In this document: positions 44,779 through 58,116 of the stretch, piece after piece
How positions within the stretch are numbered: the stretch's first letter is position 1
How the letters are laid out: every line of letters starts with the position of its first letter
From: Benincasa hispida
Lineage: Eukaryota > Streptophyta > Magnoliopsida > Cucurbitales > Cucurbitaceae
Direction: 5' to 3'
DNA: 64,000 bases
Assembly (NCBI RefSeq): GCF_009727055.1
Contig: NC_052357.1
Span: 15,707,648-15,771,647 of the forward strand
The notes under the pieces: model-generated
Seen by the model: the letters and a program-made list of their open reading frames with translations, nothing else
Database searches by the model: none
What the model was told of the DNA's origin: nothing
Translations under genes and position numbers: made by a program

Positions 44779-47700
44779 TTAACTTTGAAACTTCCACAAT
44801 CTAATGAACTTATCATTGTGCGTTGTGGCTATCTTGTTCATTCCAACGGCCAAGCTTGTGATTGAAGGTCTATTCCTTCTGTTTATGGCATCAATAGGAG
44901 TCTCATCTGACAGTCTTTTCCCTATCCTTTCTTCGACAGTTCCGAGACTGTTTTGATGTGTCGATAACAATCTACTATCCATAATACAACATGACCGCAC
45001 TGTGCCCGTATTCTGATCTAAAATACGTAGAATGCCATCTATTCCACCAACAGCCAAACTTGACCTGTCATTTTGGAGATGTTGCAAAGAATATACGACG
45101 TTTGGGCTCACTCGGGATTCCCATAAGGATTTCATCATCCTGAGAAATGTGCAGAACTCAATGAGTATATAATTTGATGACAGCGACTAAAGTAGTAAAT
45201 CCACACATAACATGATCTGAAATTAAGAATATCCTAGGCAGCAAGAATTGTAGCATCAAAACTTCTCTTCGCTTTAGTATAATTGAAGGATAGAAGTAAA
45301 GAACCTCCGGAATTCTTATACACAATTTCAGAAGAATTTTCATTTTGTTTCACTATTCAAACAGCAATGGAAATTCAACCATTAAGTTAACCCCCATGGG
45401 ATTAACAATTAAAACGTCGTAGTTGCAAAGTTCACAGCAGAAAATTGTTTTCTGTATCCATTATCCTTTAATTGTTCAAGCAGCAAACTGAAATAGGTCA
45501 GGGCAATTGAAGTTACATCTGAAGTTCCTTTTAATTACCTGAGGTCCCAACAATAGACATGGCCGGCAGTTGATCCCGCGAACACTAAATGTGAAGAATC
45601 GTTGTAACACAAACTCCTTATCCCTGCAAAGAGAGATTGTAGTAAAACATACACTGCATTTAACACAAATTGATCCAAAAAGAAATATTGTTTTTACACA
45701 TGATGAAACCTATTACACAAATCATCCTGCAGCTAACATGAAGGGAATTAACCACAAGGAAAGCTATGGATGTTATCCAATTGAAAAGCAAAATGTGATA
45801 GTGCCTTCAAAAGAATGCTAAAATAGCTAACTGCAATGTAAACCACTTGGGACTGATCTCGAGATGTTAAATTACAAAGCCTGAAATGCTTCAATTCTTA
45901 TCTCTAATTCAGAGGACTATTTGTCATGTTATATTTTGTATATAGTAAGTCTGTGACACACAAAAGTTTAAAACGAGGAGATAAAGAGACGAGAATTGTT
46001 CAAGAGTAATACTGCCACATGCATGGAGAATCTGAAATGAAGGCATCAGATATAACCTACGGTATTTCTTGATCTGAGCATTGCCACCCGCTGATCAGAC
46101 CGAAGACCCGATACTCCAATGTTTCCAAGTAAAGAACCACCAAGTATGAGCTGATCATCACTCACACATAAGCATGTCACTGGCCCAGGAAGCATCCTGC
46201 AATGAAAATTAACAAAATTGGTATGGAAGCCAAAATAGAACATGGTATGTCAACCATTTAGGAAATTCAAATAAAACTACCCACGCAATAAGAAATGCTC
46301 AAAATTAGTTTTCCATTAACCTTTGATTCACATAAAATATAGATTTAAACATTCTAATGTGAAAATGTCAGCAACAGCGTTTGTGTGCATGGAGAATGAA
46401 AAAGTAATCAATATCAATTTCGAGTCATAGTATTTTCACCAATTCAACTTCTAATGATAGCTCCTTTTGTCTGGTTCAGTCATTGCCTAAACTTAGTCTG
46501 TTAGTAGCCCCTGCCCAGAGAACAGAAGGAAAGATGCAATATCAAAAATATTTCTCCCGTTTTACCTGATAATTCTAGAGCATCTCCTACTGTACATGTC
46601 AAATACATGAGCTGTTCCATCTTCACAACCCACAACAGCCTCTGCATCAAAGTAACTGGAAGCAGAATTGGAAGACTCACCAATAAAATCGATTGAAAAT
46701 CAATTGAGAAGCAGTTTAAGCCTATAAATGATTGTGGAATAGAAAATATTGAATAAGTTTATTTCCTAAAAGCAAAAGGCTAAAAATAAAATTATAATTA
46801 TATAGATCTTTAGATGCTACTGTTTCTTATGCCTCTACTATATATTAGATGGCACAGTTTTTTTTTTTGTAATTGCCTGAGTTTTCTTTTCGCGAGAGGA
46901 TCTCATCCTCTTCAAGTCTGTTTAATTACATTATTCAACAGTAAATTATTTATATTTATTTCAGGGAAAGAAAGTAAATCTTCTAGAAGATAAATTCGAA
47001 ACACGTTCATAATTGTTGTAAATGTCAATGATACTTCAGTGAAACTTAAATGATTTTAACATAAAAAAGTTAAAGCCACATACCGCATACACAAACCCTT
47101 CACAAAAGTACATTCACGTGAAGGAAATATACTCCTATTCCCACTCCGACTCCATATGCACAACTGTCTGCCAACCAAACCAACAATCTAGAACAATGGA
47201 TTGGAAAATTAGATTCCATTCACCTAATATCAGTTCTCTATTGGGAAAAGAATAAAGTGTATGATTCCAGCCAGAAAAGTGCTGAATTATTTAAGATTCA
47301 AAAGACAAAAAGGAAAGGATTGCATATATGTATAGAAGGATCTCTCACCTTTTCCTATAGTGTACCATGTCTTGTCAAAAGTTTTCTAAACAAGAAGTAA
47401 GAATTTCATCATATTTATAAGAGATACGTTGATATTACCTTGCCCATATCAAAATCAAAGTCAACTAATGGCACTTTCTCAGGAATTGAATATTCTTCTA
47501 GACATCTAAATTTTTCTGGCGACCAAAGTCTCATAACCTGGAATTGTAGCAACATCTTTTAGTAGAACCAAGTGACAGGTGAGGCATCACAACAAGCTAA
47601 TATCAGAATTGTTCAAACTAAGTACATCTCTCTATATCTATCACCCACACACTTGAAGCAAATCTCTCTCTAACACATTTGCTTCTTTATTCATTTATCC

Positions 47701-48785
47701 CTTTTTTTCTTTGGGTGGCTGGGACAAAGAAATGCATTCAACCAAATTCTATCAAATAGTAGAGCAAGAAGCTATACTTTATCGCCCACTCCTGTAAGAA
47801 TTAAGCCCATCTTCATTCGGCATTGTTCAGCCCTATATAAAAATCCATGTCACAGGAGTTATTACGCAATGTGCACACGTGCGAGCACACACACACAAAC
47901 ACAATGATGCAAATGTTTGTGAGAGTGTGAAAACATTTATCCTAATCCAATTATGCTTCTATTCATACAATAATAATAATAATGATAAAGCTACAAAACA
48001 ATGGAGAAACATCTTATCAAAGTATTTTAATCTCTGACTGAAGGGAAACACTGAAATTATGTTGATTAGAAAATTTGACATACAATAAGATGTCTGAGGA
48101 TAAAGAATCCTCAGCTGTAGATAAGAAAACACAGGACAGTAAAATAAGGAAACGATCTTATCTGATACTTCAGCAATCAAACTCCTAACTTCAGATGCTC
48201 CATAACAAGTACGTCTAATGAACACAAGCAGTTTGTAATTCATAAATAACATCTTAGAAATGACCAATGTCCATCTTGCCAAAGTTACCTCACTGAATGG
48301 CCAATCCATTGAGAAACTCTTATGCGACCTTCCTTCAAGGCCAACTTGTGTCGTTCCATCGCTATTTCCTCTAAACATTCCAGCAATGGTTTCTCCAAAG
48401 AAAATGATACTTCGGAAGTACTAGCGGTGTTCATCTCCTGCTTCTGATATCTCGAGCAAAACGTTCTCAATATCTCGGACTTATAAATAGCATAATTCCT
48501 TCAAGCACATTCAAAATTTTGTTAGAGATATCAAATTAACAGGAAAAAGAAACTTCAAATACATCAAAGAAATTCACTACGCTTTTGTTCTCTCTTTTTC
48601 TCAGAGATAGAAAATGAAAAAGAATACCAGGATTTACAAACAACTGAGCATCGAACCAAGTCGAAAAGGTCAAGGAACGAGAAAATTATGCACAGGATGT
48701 CGTAGCTTAGGGAGTGAACTGGTTTTGCATCAATATCACTCCGTCTTCTCGTCGAGGACCTCTCGGCAGCCGGTGGAGGAGTCAT
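44779..48785 (-). CDS. F-box/WD40-repeat protein (9 exons)
   Basis: Nine exons with GT-AG introns join in one frame: 48785-48628, 48498-48289, 47832-47778, 47537-47439, 47187-47084, 46655-46566, 46196-46057, 45623-45539 and 45139-44779. They give 400 residues. Residues 23-60 are an F-box (LSYDILCIIFSFLDLFDLVR, VVCKSW), which would bind SKP1 in an SCF ubiquitin ligase. From about 124 on come seven WD-type blades, for example GLILTGVGDKVMRLW, VVGCEDGTAHVFDMY, VTCLCVSDDQLILGG, LVFAGSTAGHVYCWDL and KIATTHNDKFIRLWKF, a propeller that would recruit the substrate. Layout and sequence recall the Arabidopsis F-box/WD40 protein At3g52030 (from memory). The substrate is unknown. No stop or frameshift was found, so the gene looks functional. 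Confidence 0.9.
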
Positions 48786-49849
48786 CGCCGGCGAATCCCG
48801 TCAGCCGTTTCACGGACGGAGACGAATTGAAGCAAAACGCAGACGTATGCAGAAGAAGGCCGGTGGCTACTTGGATGAGAATCTGTGTGGGCTTTGGATC
48901 TGCTGATGGACGAGTGCTTGAAGGCCCATTTGCCGTGAAAAGTTTAGATTTATTTAAAAAATTAAAAAAAAATGCAAAACAATGATGAAATTAATTTTAT
49001 TTAGCAAGTACAAAGGCGAGTGATTTACAAGAATTTCTCTCTCAATACACAAATCTTTCTTTCATTAACTTTGTTCATCTCACATCTATCACTTATTTTT
49101 ATATTTTGATCATGCAGAAGTTGAGAGCCATGGTCTTTAACCCTTGTGTAATCTATTTTTGTAATTTGGACTTTATTTAGATTGATTAGATTCAATTTTA
49201 AGGATGTTTTTGCTAAGAACAATTCGACTTTCTTTTAAGTAAGTAAAATTCTACTTGTTGGGTTTATTTGTTGTGGGTTAGCATTATAATTATCTTAATT
49301 GCGTTCTTGAATTGTATGTGTTCTCTGGATGATTAAGTATGTTGTATTATTGTAGTGATATTGTATTGACTAGCATACTGAAATGTTATACAATTTTGCA
49401 TCAGTTGAGATACCTAGAGTTTGATTTCTTCAATCATATCTTTGTCTTTGGCAACTTGATGTTGATGTTCTTAATAGAAGTCTCATAAGCTAGTTCTTGA
49501 AGTGGATTATGCGCTTTATTTTGTTTATTAAGAAATTTTAGTTTCAAAGTGAGGGTCTGAGTCGTTTATTTACATTACCGAAATCTCACACATTCAAATT
49601 TCTAGAGAAATGACAAGATTTTTTTTGTTACTCCTTTTGTTTCTTGTTTATCTTACTACTAGTTTATTAAATTTTAAAATTTTTAGATTAGGAATGTGAT
49701 TCTTATTTGAAAATGTTGTTTCTCAAGGAACTCTTAATGAAGAGCATCCATGAGCGCGTTCGGATCTTTCCGATTTTATTGTGACCAAAATTACCCCACA
49801 CACATTCTATCAAACAGTTATGCAATTTACACTAATTAACGGCATGCTT
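48786..49849. other. Promoter side of the F-box gene and intergenic DNA
   Basis: The first 200 bases are GC-rich and include the 5' leader of the minus-strand F-box gene; the plus-strand frame at 48614-48985 is antisense to it. The rest is AT-rich with no recognisable gene, up to the start of a Copia LTR at 49850. Confidence 0.6.
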
Positions 49850-51502
49850 TGATAAATAAAATACAAGGGATTGAGTTCACATACCAGTTGAAGACTCTTT
49901 TCAATTTCGAACGCAACGCAACGGAAGAACATCTACGTTCTCTATCGCCCAGCAAAACAGTTGGCTACGGCAGCACGATCGTCTACACGAATGGCAACAA
50001 CACGAATAAGCACGACCAAGCAGAAGCGGGGACGACACCACCACTTAGAGCCCTTGTATTCTCGGAGTGAGAATCCAAAGAGTGGTCTTTGTCGAATTTG
50101 GTAGAGGTCGGAGGAACGGGCTGATCGTGTAAACGATAAGAGAGTAGGAGAGAAAGCTATCGTATAGCTTATGCTTATTGTTTAGAGAAAGCTACACCAT
50201 CATATAGGTTTTACTAAGCGATCGTTTAGTAATAGGTAAACGATCGTTTAAAAAACACGGAACGTTAGGTGATCGTTTAGGAAAGCTAAGCGATTGTTTA
50301 GAGAAAAGCGTGCAGTTGTTTAGACGCGGGTGTGCGATCATTTAAGCGATGAAGCTCTATCATATAGGCTCTCAGCTAAGCGATCAAAACGTTTTCACAC
50401 CAATTTCTATTTTTTAAAAAAACTTTTACAAAATTAAATAAATTTTCATTTTATTCTTCGGTTACAATAACCGAATATTAAATTTCCCACTAATGCACGA
50501 TCAAGGAGAAGATTTCGACCAATTATCACATAATTAACCAATTTGATTAATATTTATATCTAATTCCCTCCAAAATAATGTATCTCATACATTTAGCCAA
50601 TTATATCATATATAATCAAACTCCCTATTGTCAATTTGAACATTTCAAACTGACCCAAAAGCTGATTTTCGACTTTATCCAAGCTACCTAAAAGACCTTA
50701 TGGACCTGTGGCTCGAAGCTCCAATGGTACGTGAATAACTGACTAAACTCTCTAGCCACGAGATCCACCATCCGTTAACTGCCCGACATTCCACTGAAGA
50801 CCAACAACTGAACTTTTCTTACCACAGATATATTTCTGTGTCCATCAGATATAACCAATCATGAGTACGATGACCCTTCATAAATGCTCATAAGTACAGT
50901 TGGGCCAATTTACCATTTTGCTCATGTAGTTACATATCACTTCTTAAGTACCACTGATTCCTTTAATGAACAATACAACATAGTTCAACTATGTGTGAAC
51001 ACATCTCGGGCCAAGAGAAAGTATGTGGCACCATATCTTTTAAGCCCTGGAATCAACCCTTAAGGGAGTTATCTATCTACTTGCTCCTACCTTGGGGAAG
51101 GAGTGAATTCCATCTTGTGTAGCTGAGTTCCTAGCTCCCAAATCAGATGAGTCCCCAAAATGGTAGGTTTCAGTCGGCGACCTGGCCATTCGCACCCATG
51201 CAAATCAAAAGACCGCCCTCAATGGCAGGAGTTCCCAACTCACTCAGGATTGAGGTCATGTTACCTATGGTCATTCTAGTGAAGTGAAGATTCTGCCATG
51301 AACACTGTTATATAGTGAGACGTTAACACTTCGTGGTCAGGTTTTATATAAACTCTTTGTATAGGACGCCTCCGCTCGCATGTCCCCTACACGAATGATT
51401 AGGAGCAGACCATCTGTGACAAGTCACAACACTTATGACCATTCCCTAAAGGGGCCACATCCCTAGCGTTACCAGGATAAGGTTTCCCTCCTATATCTAT
51501 AT
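49850..51502 (-). repeat. 3' LTR of Copia A (runs into the gap)
   Basis: Begins TGATAAATAAAATACAA, as does the 5' LTR at 58117 (TGATAATAAAATACAA). The two are collinear for about 1050 bases, through the region rich in CGATCGTTTAG (50090-50400). It continues to 51502 with the conserved block ending ACCAGGATAAGG-TTCCCTCC, seen also at 10158. The outer end is hidden in the N run. The perfect palindrome TAAACGATCGTTTA lies at 50237-50250. Confidence 0.8.
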
Positions 51503-52027
51503 NNNNNNNNNNNNNNNNNNNNNNNNNNNNNNNNNNNNNNNNNNNNNNNNNNNNNNNNNNNNNNNNNNNNNNNNNNNNNNNNNNNNNNNNNNNNNNNNNN
51601 NNNNNNNNNNNNNNNNNNNNNNNNNNNNNNNNNNNNNNNNNNNNNNNNNNNNNNNNNNNNNNNNNNNNNNNNNNNNNNNNNNNNNNNNNNNNNNNNNNNN
51701 NNNNNNNNNNNNNNNNNNNNNNNNNNNNNNNNNNNNNNNNNNNNNNNNNNNNNNNNNNNNNNNNNNNNNNNNNNNNNNNNNNNNNNNNNNNNNNNNNNNN
51801 NNNNNNNNNNNNNNNNNNNNNNNNNNNNNNNNNNNNNNNNNNNNNNNNNNNNNNNNNNNNNNNNNNNNNNNNNNNNNNNNNNNNNNNNNNNNNNNNNNNN
51901 NNNNNNNNNNNNNNNNNNNNNNNNNNNNNNNNNNNNNNNNNNNNNNNNNNNNNNNNNNNNNNNNNNNNNNNNNNNNNNNNNNNNNNNNNNNNNNNNNNNN
52001 NNNNNNNNNNNNNNNNNNNNNNNNNNN
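51503..52027. other. Assembly gap (525 N)
   Basis: Unknown bases. The gap falls between the 3' LTR and RNase H of Copia A, so the LTR end and the polypurine tract cannot be examined. Confidence 1.
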
Positions 52028-54480
52028 TCCTAGTATGGTCTGACTTATTACCTCTATTGTGATAATACGTGGATAACTTCCAGTTCTGTCAAGAACTTCC
52101 TGAGTCAGACGACCTCCTTAGCAGCTTCGCAAGTCGCTACGTACTTCGCCTCCATAGTGGAGTCGAGGATGCACCCCTGCTTAGTGCTTCGCCACACTAT
52201 AGCTCCTCTGTCAAGAGTAAAGACTGACCCTGATGTGGACTTGTTAGAGTCCTTATCAGTCTAAAAGTCAGAATTCGTATGTTCAGTAAGGATCAAATCC
52301 CTAGATCCATACACGAGCATGAGGTCCCTTACTCTCCGAAGATACTTGAGGATGTTCTTAATTGCAGTCTAGTGACCCTGGCCTGGGTTAGACTGATACC
52401 TACTGACTATACCCACAACGTAGTAGATGTCTGGATGAGTACAGAGTATTGCGTACATTAAACTACCAACGACAAACGCATATGGGACCCGTCTCATTTC
52501 ATCAACCTTTCGAGGCATCTTAGGACACATGTCCTTAGACAAAGTGACTCCACGCATGAACGGCAGTAGGCCCCTCTTGGGATTCTGCATCAAGTACTTG
52601 AGCAATATTTTGTCAATGTACGATGCCTGAGACAGTGCTAGCACTTTGTTCTTATGATCCCAAAAGATTTATATACCTAGAACAAATTGAGCCTCTCCCA
52701 AATATTTCATTTGGAGTTGGGTCGCTAGCCAGTTCTTAACTGCAGTGAGTAGAACTACATCATTCCAATGAGTAGTATATCATCTACATATAACACTAAG
52801 AAGACTATTGAAGCATTGATGATCTTCTTGTAGACACAAAGTTCATCAACGTTCTGATCAAAGCCATACGACTTGATCGCAGAATCAAGCCATATATTTC
52901 AAGATCTAAACGCTTGTTTTAACCTATAAATGGACTGATTCAGCTTGTAAACATTTTGCTCTTGACCTCGGGCTATGAATCCCTCAGCTTACACCATGTA
53001 AATGGTATCCTCAAGATTTCCATTCAGAAAGGTCGTCTTGACATCCATTTGTCAGATCTCATAGTTATAATAAGCTACAATAGACAGAAGGATGCGAATC
53101 GACTTTAACATGACAACATGCAAAAAAGTCTCCTCATAGTCGAATCCCTTTACCTGGGTATAACCCTTTGCCACAAGTCGAGCCTTAAAAGTCTGTACCT
53201 TTCCATCAACACCTCGTTTGCACTTGTAGATCCATTTATAACCTATAGGTCTTACCTTATCAGGTTGATCTATAAGATCCCCTACTAAGTTGAAGTACAT
53301 CGAATCCATCTCGAGATCTATGGCTTTGACCCATTCATCCCGATCAACATCCTCCATTGCCTTCTGATAAGACAACGGATCCCCAACGTCGCCATCTGTT
53401 ACTATAGCAAGGATTTTCATGAAACCTAGATAGCGAACGGACGGGTTCGCAACTTTCCCACTATGTCGAGGTTCCCTCAATTCTTGAAGTGGAACTGACC
53501 TACTAGATGAACTCCCATCAACAATTCTTGCTGATGTAGCAGGCTCTTAAACAACTCTTGTTGAAGTTTCAGTAGTTTCATTGGAAAGCTCACGCAACAC
53601 AACTTTACTTTGTGGACTGTGCTCCCTTATATGATCTTCCTCTAAGAAAGTAGCGTTTGTGGAAACAAACACCCTATTTTCCGACAGATCATAAAAATAA
53701 CCCTCTTGTGTACCTTTGGGATAGCCTACAAAAAGGCATAACCTAGACCGTGGTTCCAATTTCTTGGGATTAGTGTTAAGCACGTGTGCAAGGAAACTCT
53801 AAATGCGGAAGTGACGCAAACTAGCTTTACGCCCGTTCCACAACCCAAAGGTGTTCTCACAACACTCTTGAAGGGAACACATTTGAGTATGTATATCGCA
53901 GTCTCTACTGCGAAATCCCAAAACGAGTACGATAAGGAAGCATAACTCATCATCGAATGAACCATGTCCAACAAGGTTCTATTTCTCATTTCTGCTACAC
54001 CATTCTACTGAGGTATACCCGGTGCTGAGAGTTGGGAAACAATTCTATGTTCTATCAAATAGTCCTGGAATCCCGAGTCCAAAAACTCTCCACCTCGATC
54101 CGATCGAAGTGTTTTAATCCATCTATCCAATGTGTTTTCAACTTCAACCTTGAATTCTTTAAACTTTTCAAAGGATTCAGACTTCCGTTGCATAAGATAA
54201 ACATACTCATACCTAGAGTAATCATCAGTAAAACTGATAAAATACTCATAGCCACCTCGAGCTCGCACATTCATAGGACCAAAAAGGTCAGAATGTACTA
54301 ACTCAAGAGGCTCTTTGGCTCTATAACCTTCTTCGGTAAAAGGTCGTTTAGTCATCTTACCCTCAAGGCAAGATTCGCACATTGGTAAAGAATTTTATTC
54401 TAACTCACTTAGAAGTTCATTCTTTACCAATCTCTCAATCCTATTGAGATTGATGTGCCCTAAACGAAGATGCCAAAGAT
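52028..54480 (-). pseudogene. Copia A pol: integrase, reverse transcriptase, RNase H
   Basis: From right to left. The integrase zinc-binding end (CESCLEGKMTKRPF) and core have LVHSDLFGP and LRSDRGGEF with the acidic residues, but TAG follows GIPQ at 54005. The run continues as MRNRTLLDMVHSMMSYASLS (53989). The RT N-terminal half is at 53480-53052 (RPIGYKWIYKCKRGVDGKVQ), and the RT box VLYVDDILLIG survives at about 52790-52760. RT end ASYIDKILLKYLMQNPKRG is at 52620, and RNase H traces (MEAKYVATCEAAKEVV) at 52155-52105. At least five stops or frameshifts make it inactive. Confidence 0.85.
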
Positions 54481-54529
54481 GGGAATTTTCTTTTGGAGAA
54501 ATACATCGACGCTTTGATTGAGTTACGCC

Positions 54530-55800
54530 AGTTTTAAACAATTATTTGTCATGGAGGGAATTAGTGGCTAACGACTTTAGCACATATAAATTACTTTCCA
54601 GATTTGCTGTACAAATAGTAACACCATCTTTATGAATAAGCGCTTTATCCAGATTAAAAGAAACAATGTATTTACATTGTAGCAAGCACTTTACAGAAAT
54701 TAGGTTTCTCTTAAGTTTGGGAACAATATATACATCATTCAAAACTAGAAAACTATTTTGTAAAGCTAACTGGAGCCCTCCCACTGCCACAGCTGAGACA
54801 ACATGCCCGGTGCCTACTCGCATCGTCATCTCACCAGCCTTCAACTATCGCCAGGATGTAATCCCCTGAAAAGAAGAACAAACGTGATTAGTGGCGCCCG
54901 AATCAATTATCTAGGCAGAATCATCATTCTCCACTATACAAGTTTCAAGTATGTTTCAAGTATAAGTAAATCATATTTACCTTTATCTGCCTTGGCGGCC
55001 TTCCTTTCTTTCATCCAACGAGGACAGTTCCTCTTTCAGTGGAAACATTTTCCCTTTTCAACCGGTGGTGAACGTCTTCTTGGGGTGACAGACGTTGGGT
55101 TAGTAGGCGCCTTCCCTTTTCCCTTACCATCTTTCTTCTTCTTCCCCTTTACAGAGTTACAAGTAGAAGGTGTAGACTTCGATCCTGAGGTCAAACCTCT
55201 ATGGAACGTCCTCGAGGATGAAGCAACATTTGCCTCACTCTTCTTCCTCTCCTTACTTTTCATTAAAGATTGGTAGGTCTGCAACTTGTTGAGGAGAGTT
55301 GTAAGGTTATGTTTCACTTTGTTAAGAATCACATTACTAACAAAGTGTAAGGAGCTCTTCGGCAAAGAATGCAGTATTATGCTAACATGGCTACCCTCAT
55401 AGATGGTACCCATTCAACTCCACCATATTAAAATGGACCATCATGTTAAGCACATGTTCACGAAAAGAGGTGCCTTCTTCCATTTTGAAGTTGAATATAT
55501 ACTTAAGAGCCTCATGCATAAGCTTTCAGACGTTTGTCCAAACATCCTCGCAGGGACTCCATGATCTCACGTGCTGAGACCATGGGCTCGGGCCTTCTCA
55601 TTCGCCCATGTCTATTGCTCGTATGCCTCCCAAACATTTCGAGCAGCATTGGGAGCTGAAATAGAAGGACAGACCTCCATAAGGACGAACATGAGATCCT
55701 CGATGATAAGAATCATTGTGATAATGTGTTTCCATGTCGAGAAGTTATCGCCAATTAATTTTTCGACGCTAAGCTAAGATAACGTGGTTATGGCCATTTT
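54530..55800 (-). pseudogene. Copia A gag and protease
   Basis: The Gag part at 55413-55036 (NVILNKVKHNLTTLLNKLQT, then a Lys-rich tail with KGKCFHWKRNCPR, a decayed zinc knuckle) is preceded by further Gag sequence to about 55800 in other frames. The protease site reads IIDSGATNHVC at about 54915, with the catalytic Asp-Ser-Gly kept, but the preceding Trp codon is TAG. A clean stretch, AGEMTMRVGTGHVVSAVAVG, follows at 54844. The plus-strand frame at 54803-55276 is antisense. Confidence 0.75.
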
Positions 55801-58116
55801 GAAAATATTGTTGCTAAAATACGAACAAAACTTTATTAGATTTTCCTAAACCATGTTTAACCAATTAATTTTGCAAAACAGTTTCAAGTACCCTAAGTGA
55901 AAGACTTTTATTTTGCAATGATGCCCCAGTGAGGCAGGACAAACGTCACCGGTGGGGTGATCAGATGCCCCTTCGCTGGGATGAGACATTTTCAACCATT
56001 AGGCAGAACCAACTCTTGGAACTAAACCTAACAGCCACCATTTATTCGTTCCATAACTGTTAACCTTTAACAATTCTGCGTAAGTGTGACCCCTCGCTTT
56101 CGATGCTAGAGTCCCGCCCTAATGAGCCCATCGTAGGGAAAAAGCAGATTAGGACAAGCGATTAAGTTACCTTATCCTCTTACAGGATATCAAATAAAGA
56201 AACGCGCAAAACTGCCATCCTTTAGGGGGACATTTCCAGGGTGCCTCAAGGCGATGCATAGTAACTTTATTCAATCCAACGTGGGAGACCGAGGGATATG
56301 CTATTGCACTTCCCGCTCCCACTTACTATGAACACTCTCTCCATCCACTTTGATATTGACCTACTCAAACACCATCTGTTAAGGGGACATGCCAAAGGTA
56401 CCTCGAGGTCAAGGGTAAATCTCACGGTGTGGACTATTTAGGAGAAACGTGAAATGTTTAAGTGAATCTTCACATGCCCCAACTACCTCCTTCTGAATGT
56501 TCTACCTAGGGGTTCATTAACTTAGACAATCCGACTACTGATTTTAGTCTAAGTCGTCTTTTTAAATCCGTTCATTAAACAACTTTTGTCTATGAAATAT
56601 GAACAAGTTCAAGTAGTCATATTTAAACACTTTAATGGACTGTCCTTAACTTGCATACATGCATCAAATCTATCTAATTCACCTTTACAAGTAAGTTCCC
56701 AGGTAGAGGTGTTATGTTTCTGTCAACTTAAATACCTCAGCCTAGACATAACCCACCTTAGACAAAAGGTCCCTTATAGATAGATTTACTACACTTTAAC
56801 CTTTTATTAGTCAATTTAATCTTATTAAACTAATTAAAAGATTAAAGCCTTAGGGTTGTTAATCATATTAGAACCGTGATCTTAGGTCTATGTCATCCAA
56901 GTTTTAAACATTTTAAAACCATGAATTAAACCTAAGTGAGCATGCATGTCTTTCTTATTGCTTTTAGTTCCAATTTCTCTTTAACTTTAAAAAGAAACAA
57001 CTAAAATACATCGAGCACAACTAGGTGTTTATAACACTTATAAAGTAACCTATGTGTCATGCTTCATGCAATGTCCGATCATTACTATACATAACTTTTA
57101 TATATGCGTAATAACCAAGAAAACATGCTTTCCATTCACCCTTATACTATAACAATTTTAATATAAAGATGATGCATGTCAATGCTTTTTATGCATGCAT
57201 AAATATAACTCTTATATTATATGACGCATGAGCATGCTATTACATAAATCATGCTTCTCTACATTATAACAATTACAATTAAGAGATGATGCATGACCAA
57301 TACATAACCTAAGGTGGAATTTACTATATGTGCATACCATATGACATATAAATACCATACATCGCATGTAATAAATCAAGGATTAATGGATCGGGATGAG
57401 CCTTTACAAAAAATGGGAATGAAATAACCCTATCTATTACATTTTCCATTGAACAAACTGGTTCACAGCCGAATTGGGTCTTGAACCGCCAGGAGAACTC
57501 CATCATTTAGTAAACGTTGAAGATAAACGATCGCCCAACACACACTAGACGATAGACGCAAAAGCTAAATGATCGTTTAGACAACAACGAGGCTGCAAAG
57601 CCTGATAGTCTAGGCGATCGCTTAACGCGACGAAAGGTAAAATTGATTTATGTGCATTGCTAAATGATTGTTTAGTCAGTTACTAAGCGATGAAGCTTGC
57701 TGAGCTAAACGATCGTCTAGTGCGCGCGCGTGTTAAACGATACCCGAGCATCCCATCGTCTACATGACCCGATGCTCAATGATCGCTTACCCCATTGTCT
57801 ACACGACTCGATCAACCCTTGATCTTCTTCTTCCTCGAAGAACAATAACCCTTGCTTCAAACTTCTTCATGATTGACCCAAGACTCAAACAAACTTTGAA
57901 TTACAGACTCGATAATGACTAATAATGTCAAAAAACGTAGGGGCATGTACAATCAACCGAAAATCCAAAAGAATTAAATCAAACTGAGGCTAACATCCAA
58001 GAAAACTCCATTAATCCGCACATCCACAACAATTTAACAATTAAACAGAGCAGATATGCACCCACCAAGAATGTATATGCAATTCGTTGCATCAATGAAA
58101 TTGGAATATTAGAACC
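55801..58116 (-). mobile_element. Copia A 5' leader
   Basis: About 2.3 kb of non-coding sequence between gag and the LTR. It aligns by eye with the leader at 1-1978 (for example 56691-56790 with 231-330) and in part with 62420-63700, and has CGATCGTTTAG-type motifs at 57525-57800. No convincing iMet primer-binding site is visible next to the LTR at 58117; the sequence there (GGTTCTAATATTCC on the minus strand) is degenerate. Confidence 0.7.

Noticed and set aside
47959..48378. 139-codon minus-strand frame in the F-box gene
   Set aside because: It overlaps exon 2 out of frame and runs into an intron; the spliced frame is coherent without it.
54803..55276. 157-codon plus-strand frame
   Set aside because: Antisense to Copia A gag/protease, which has clear Copia motifs on the minus strand.
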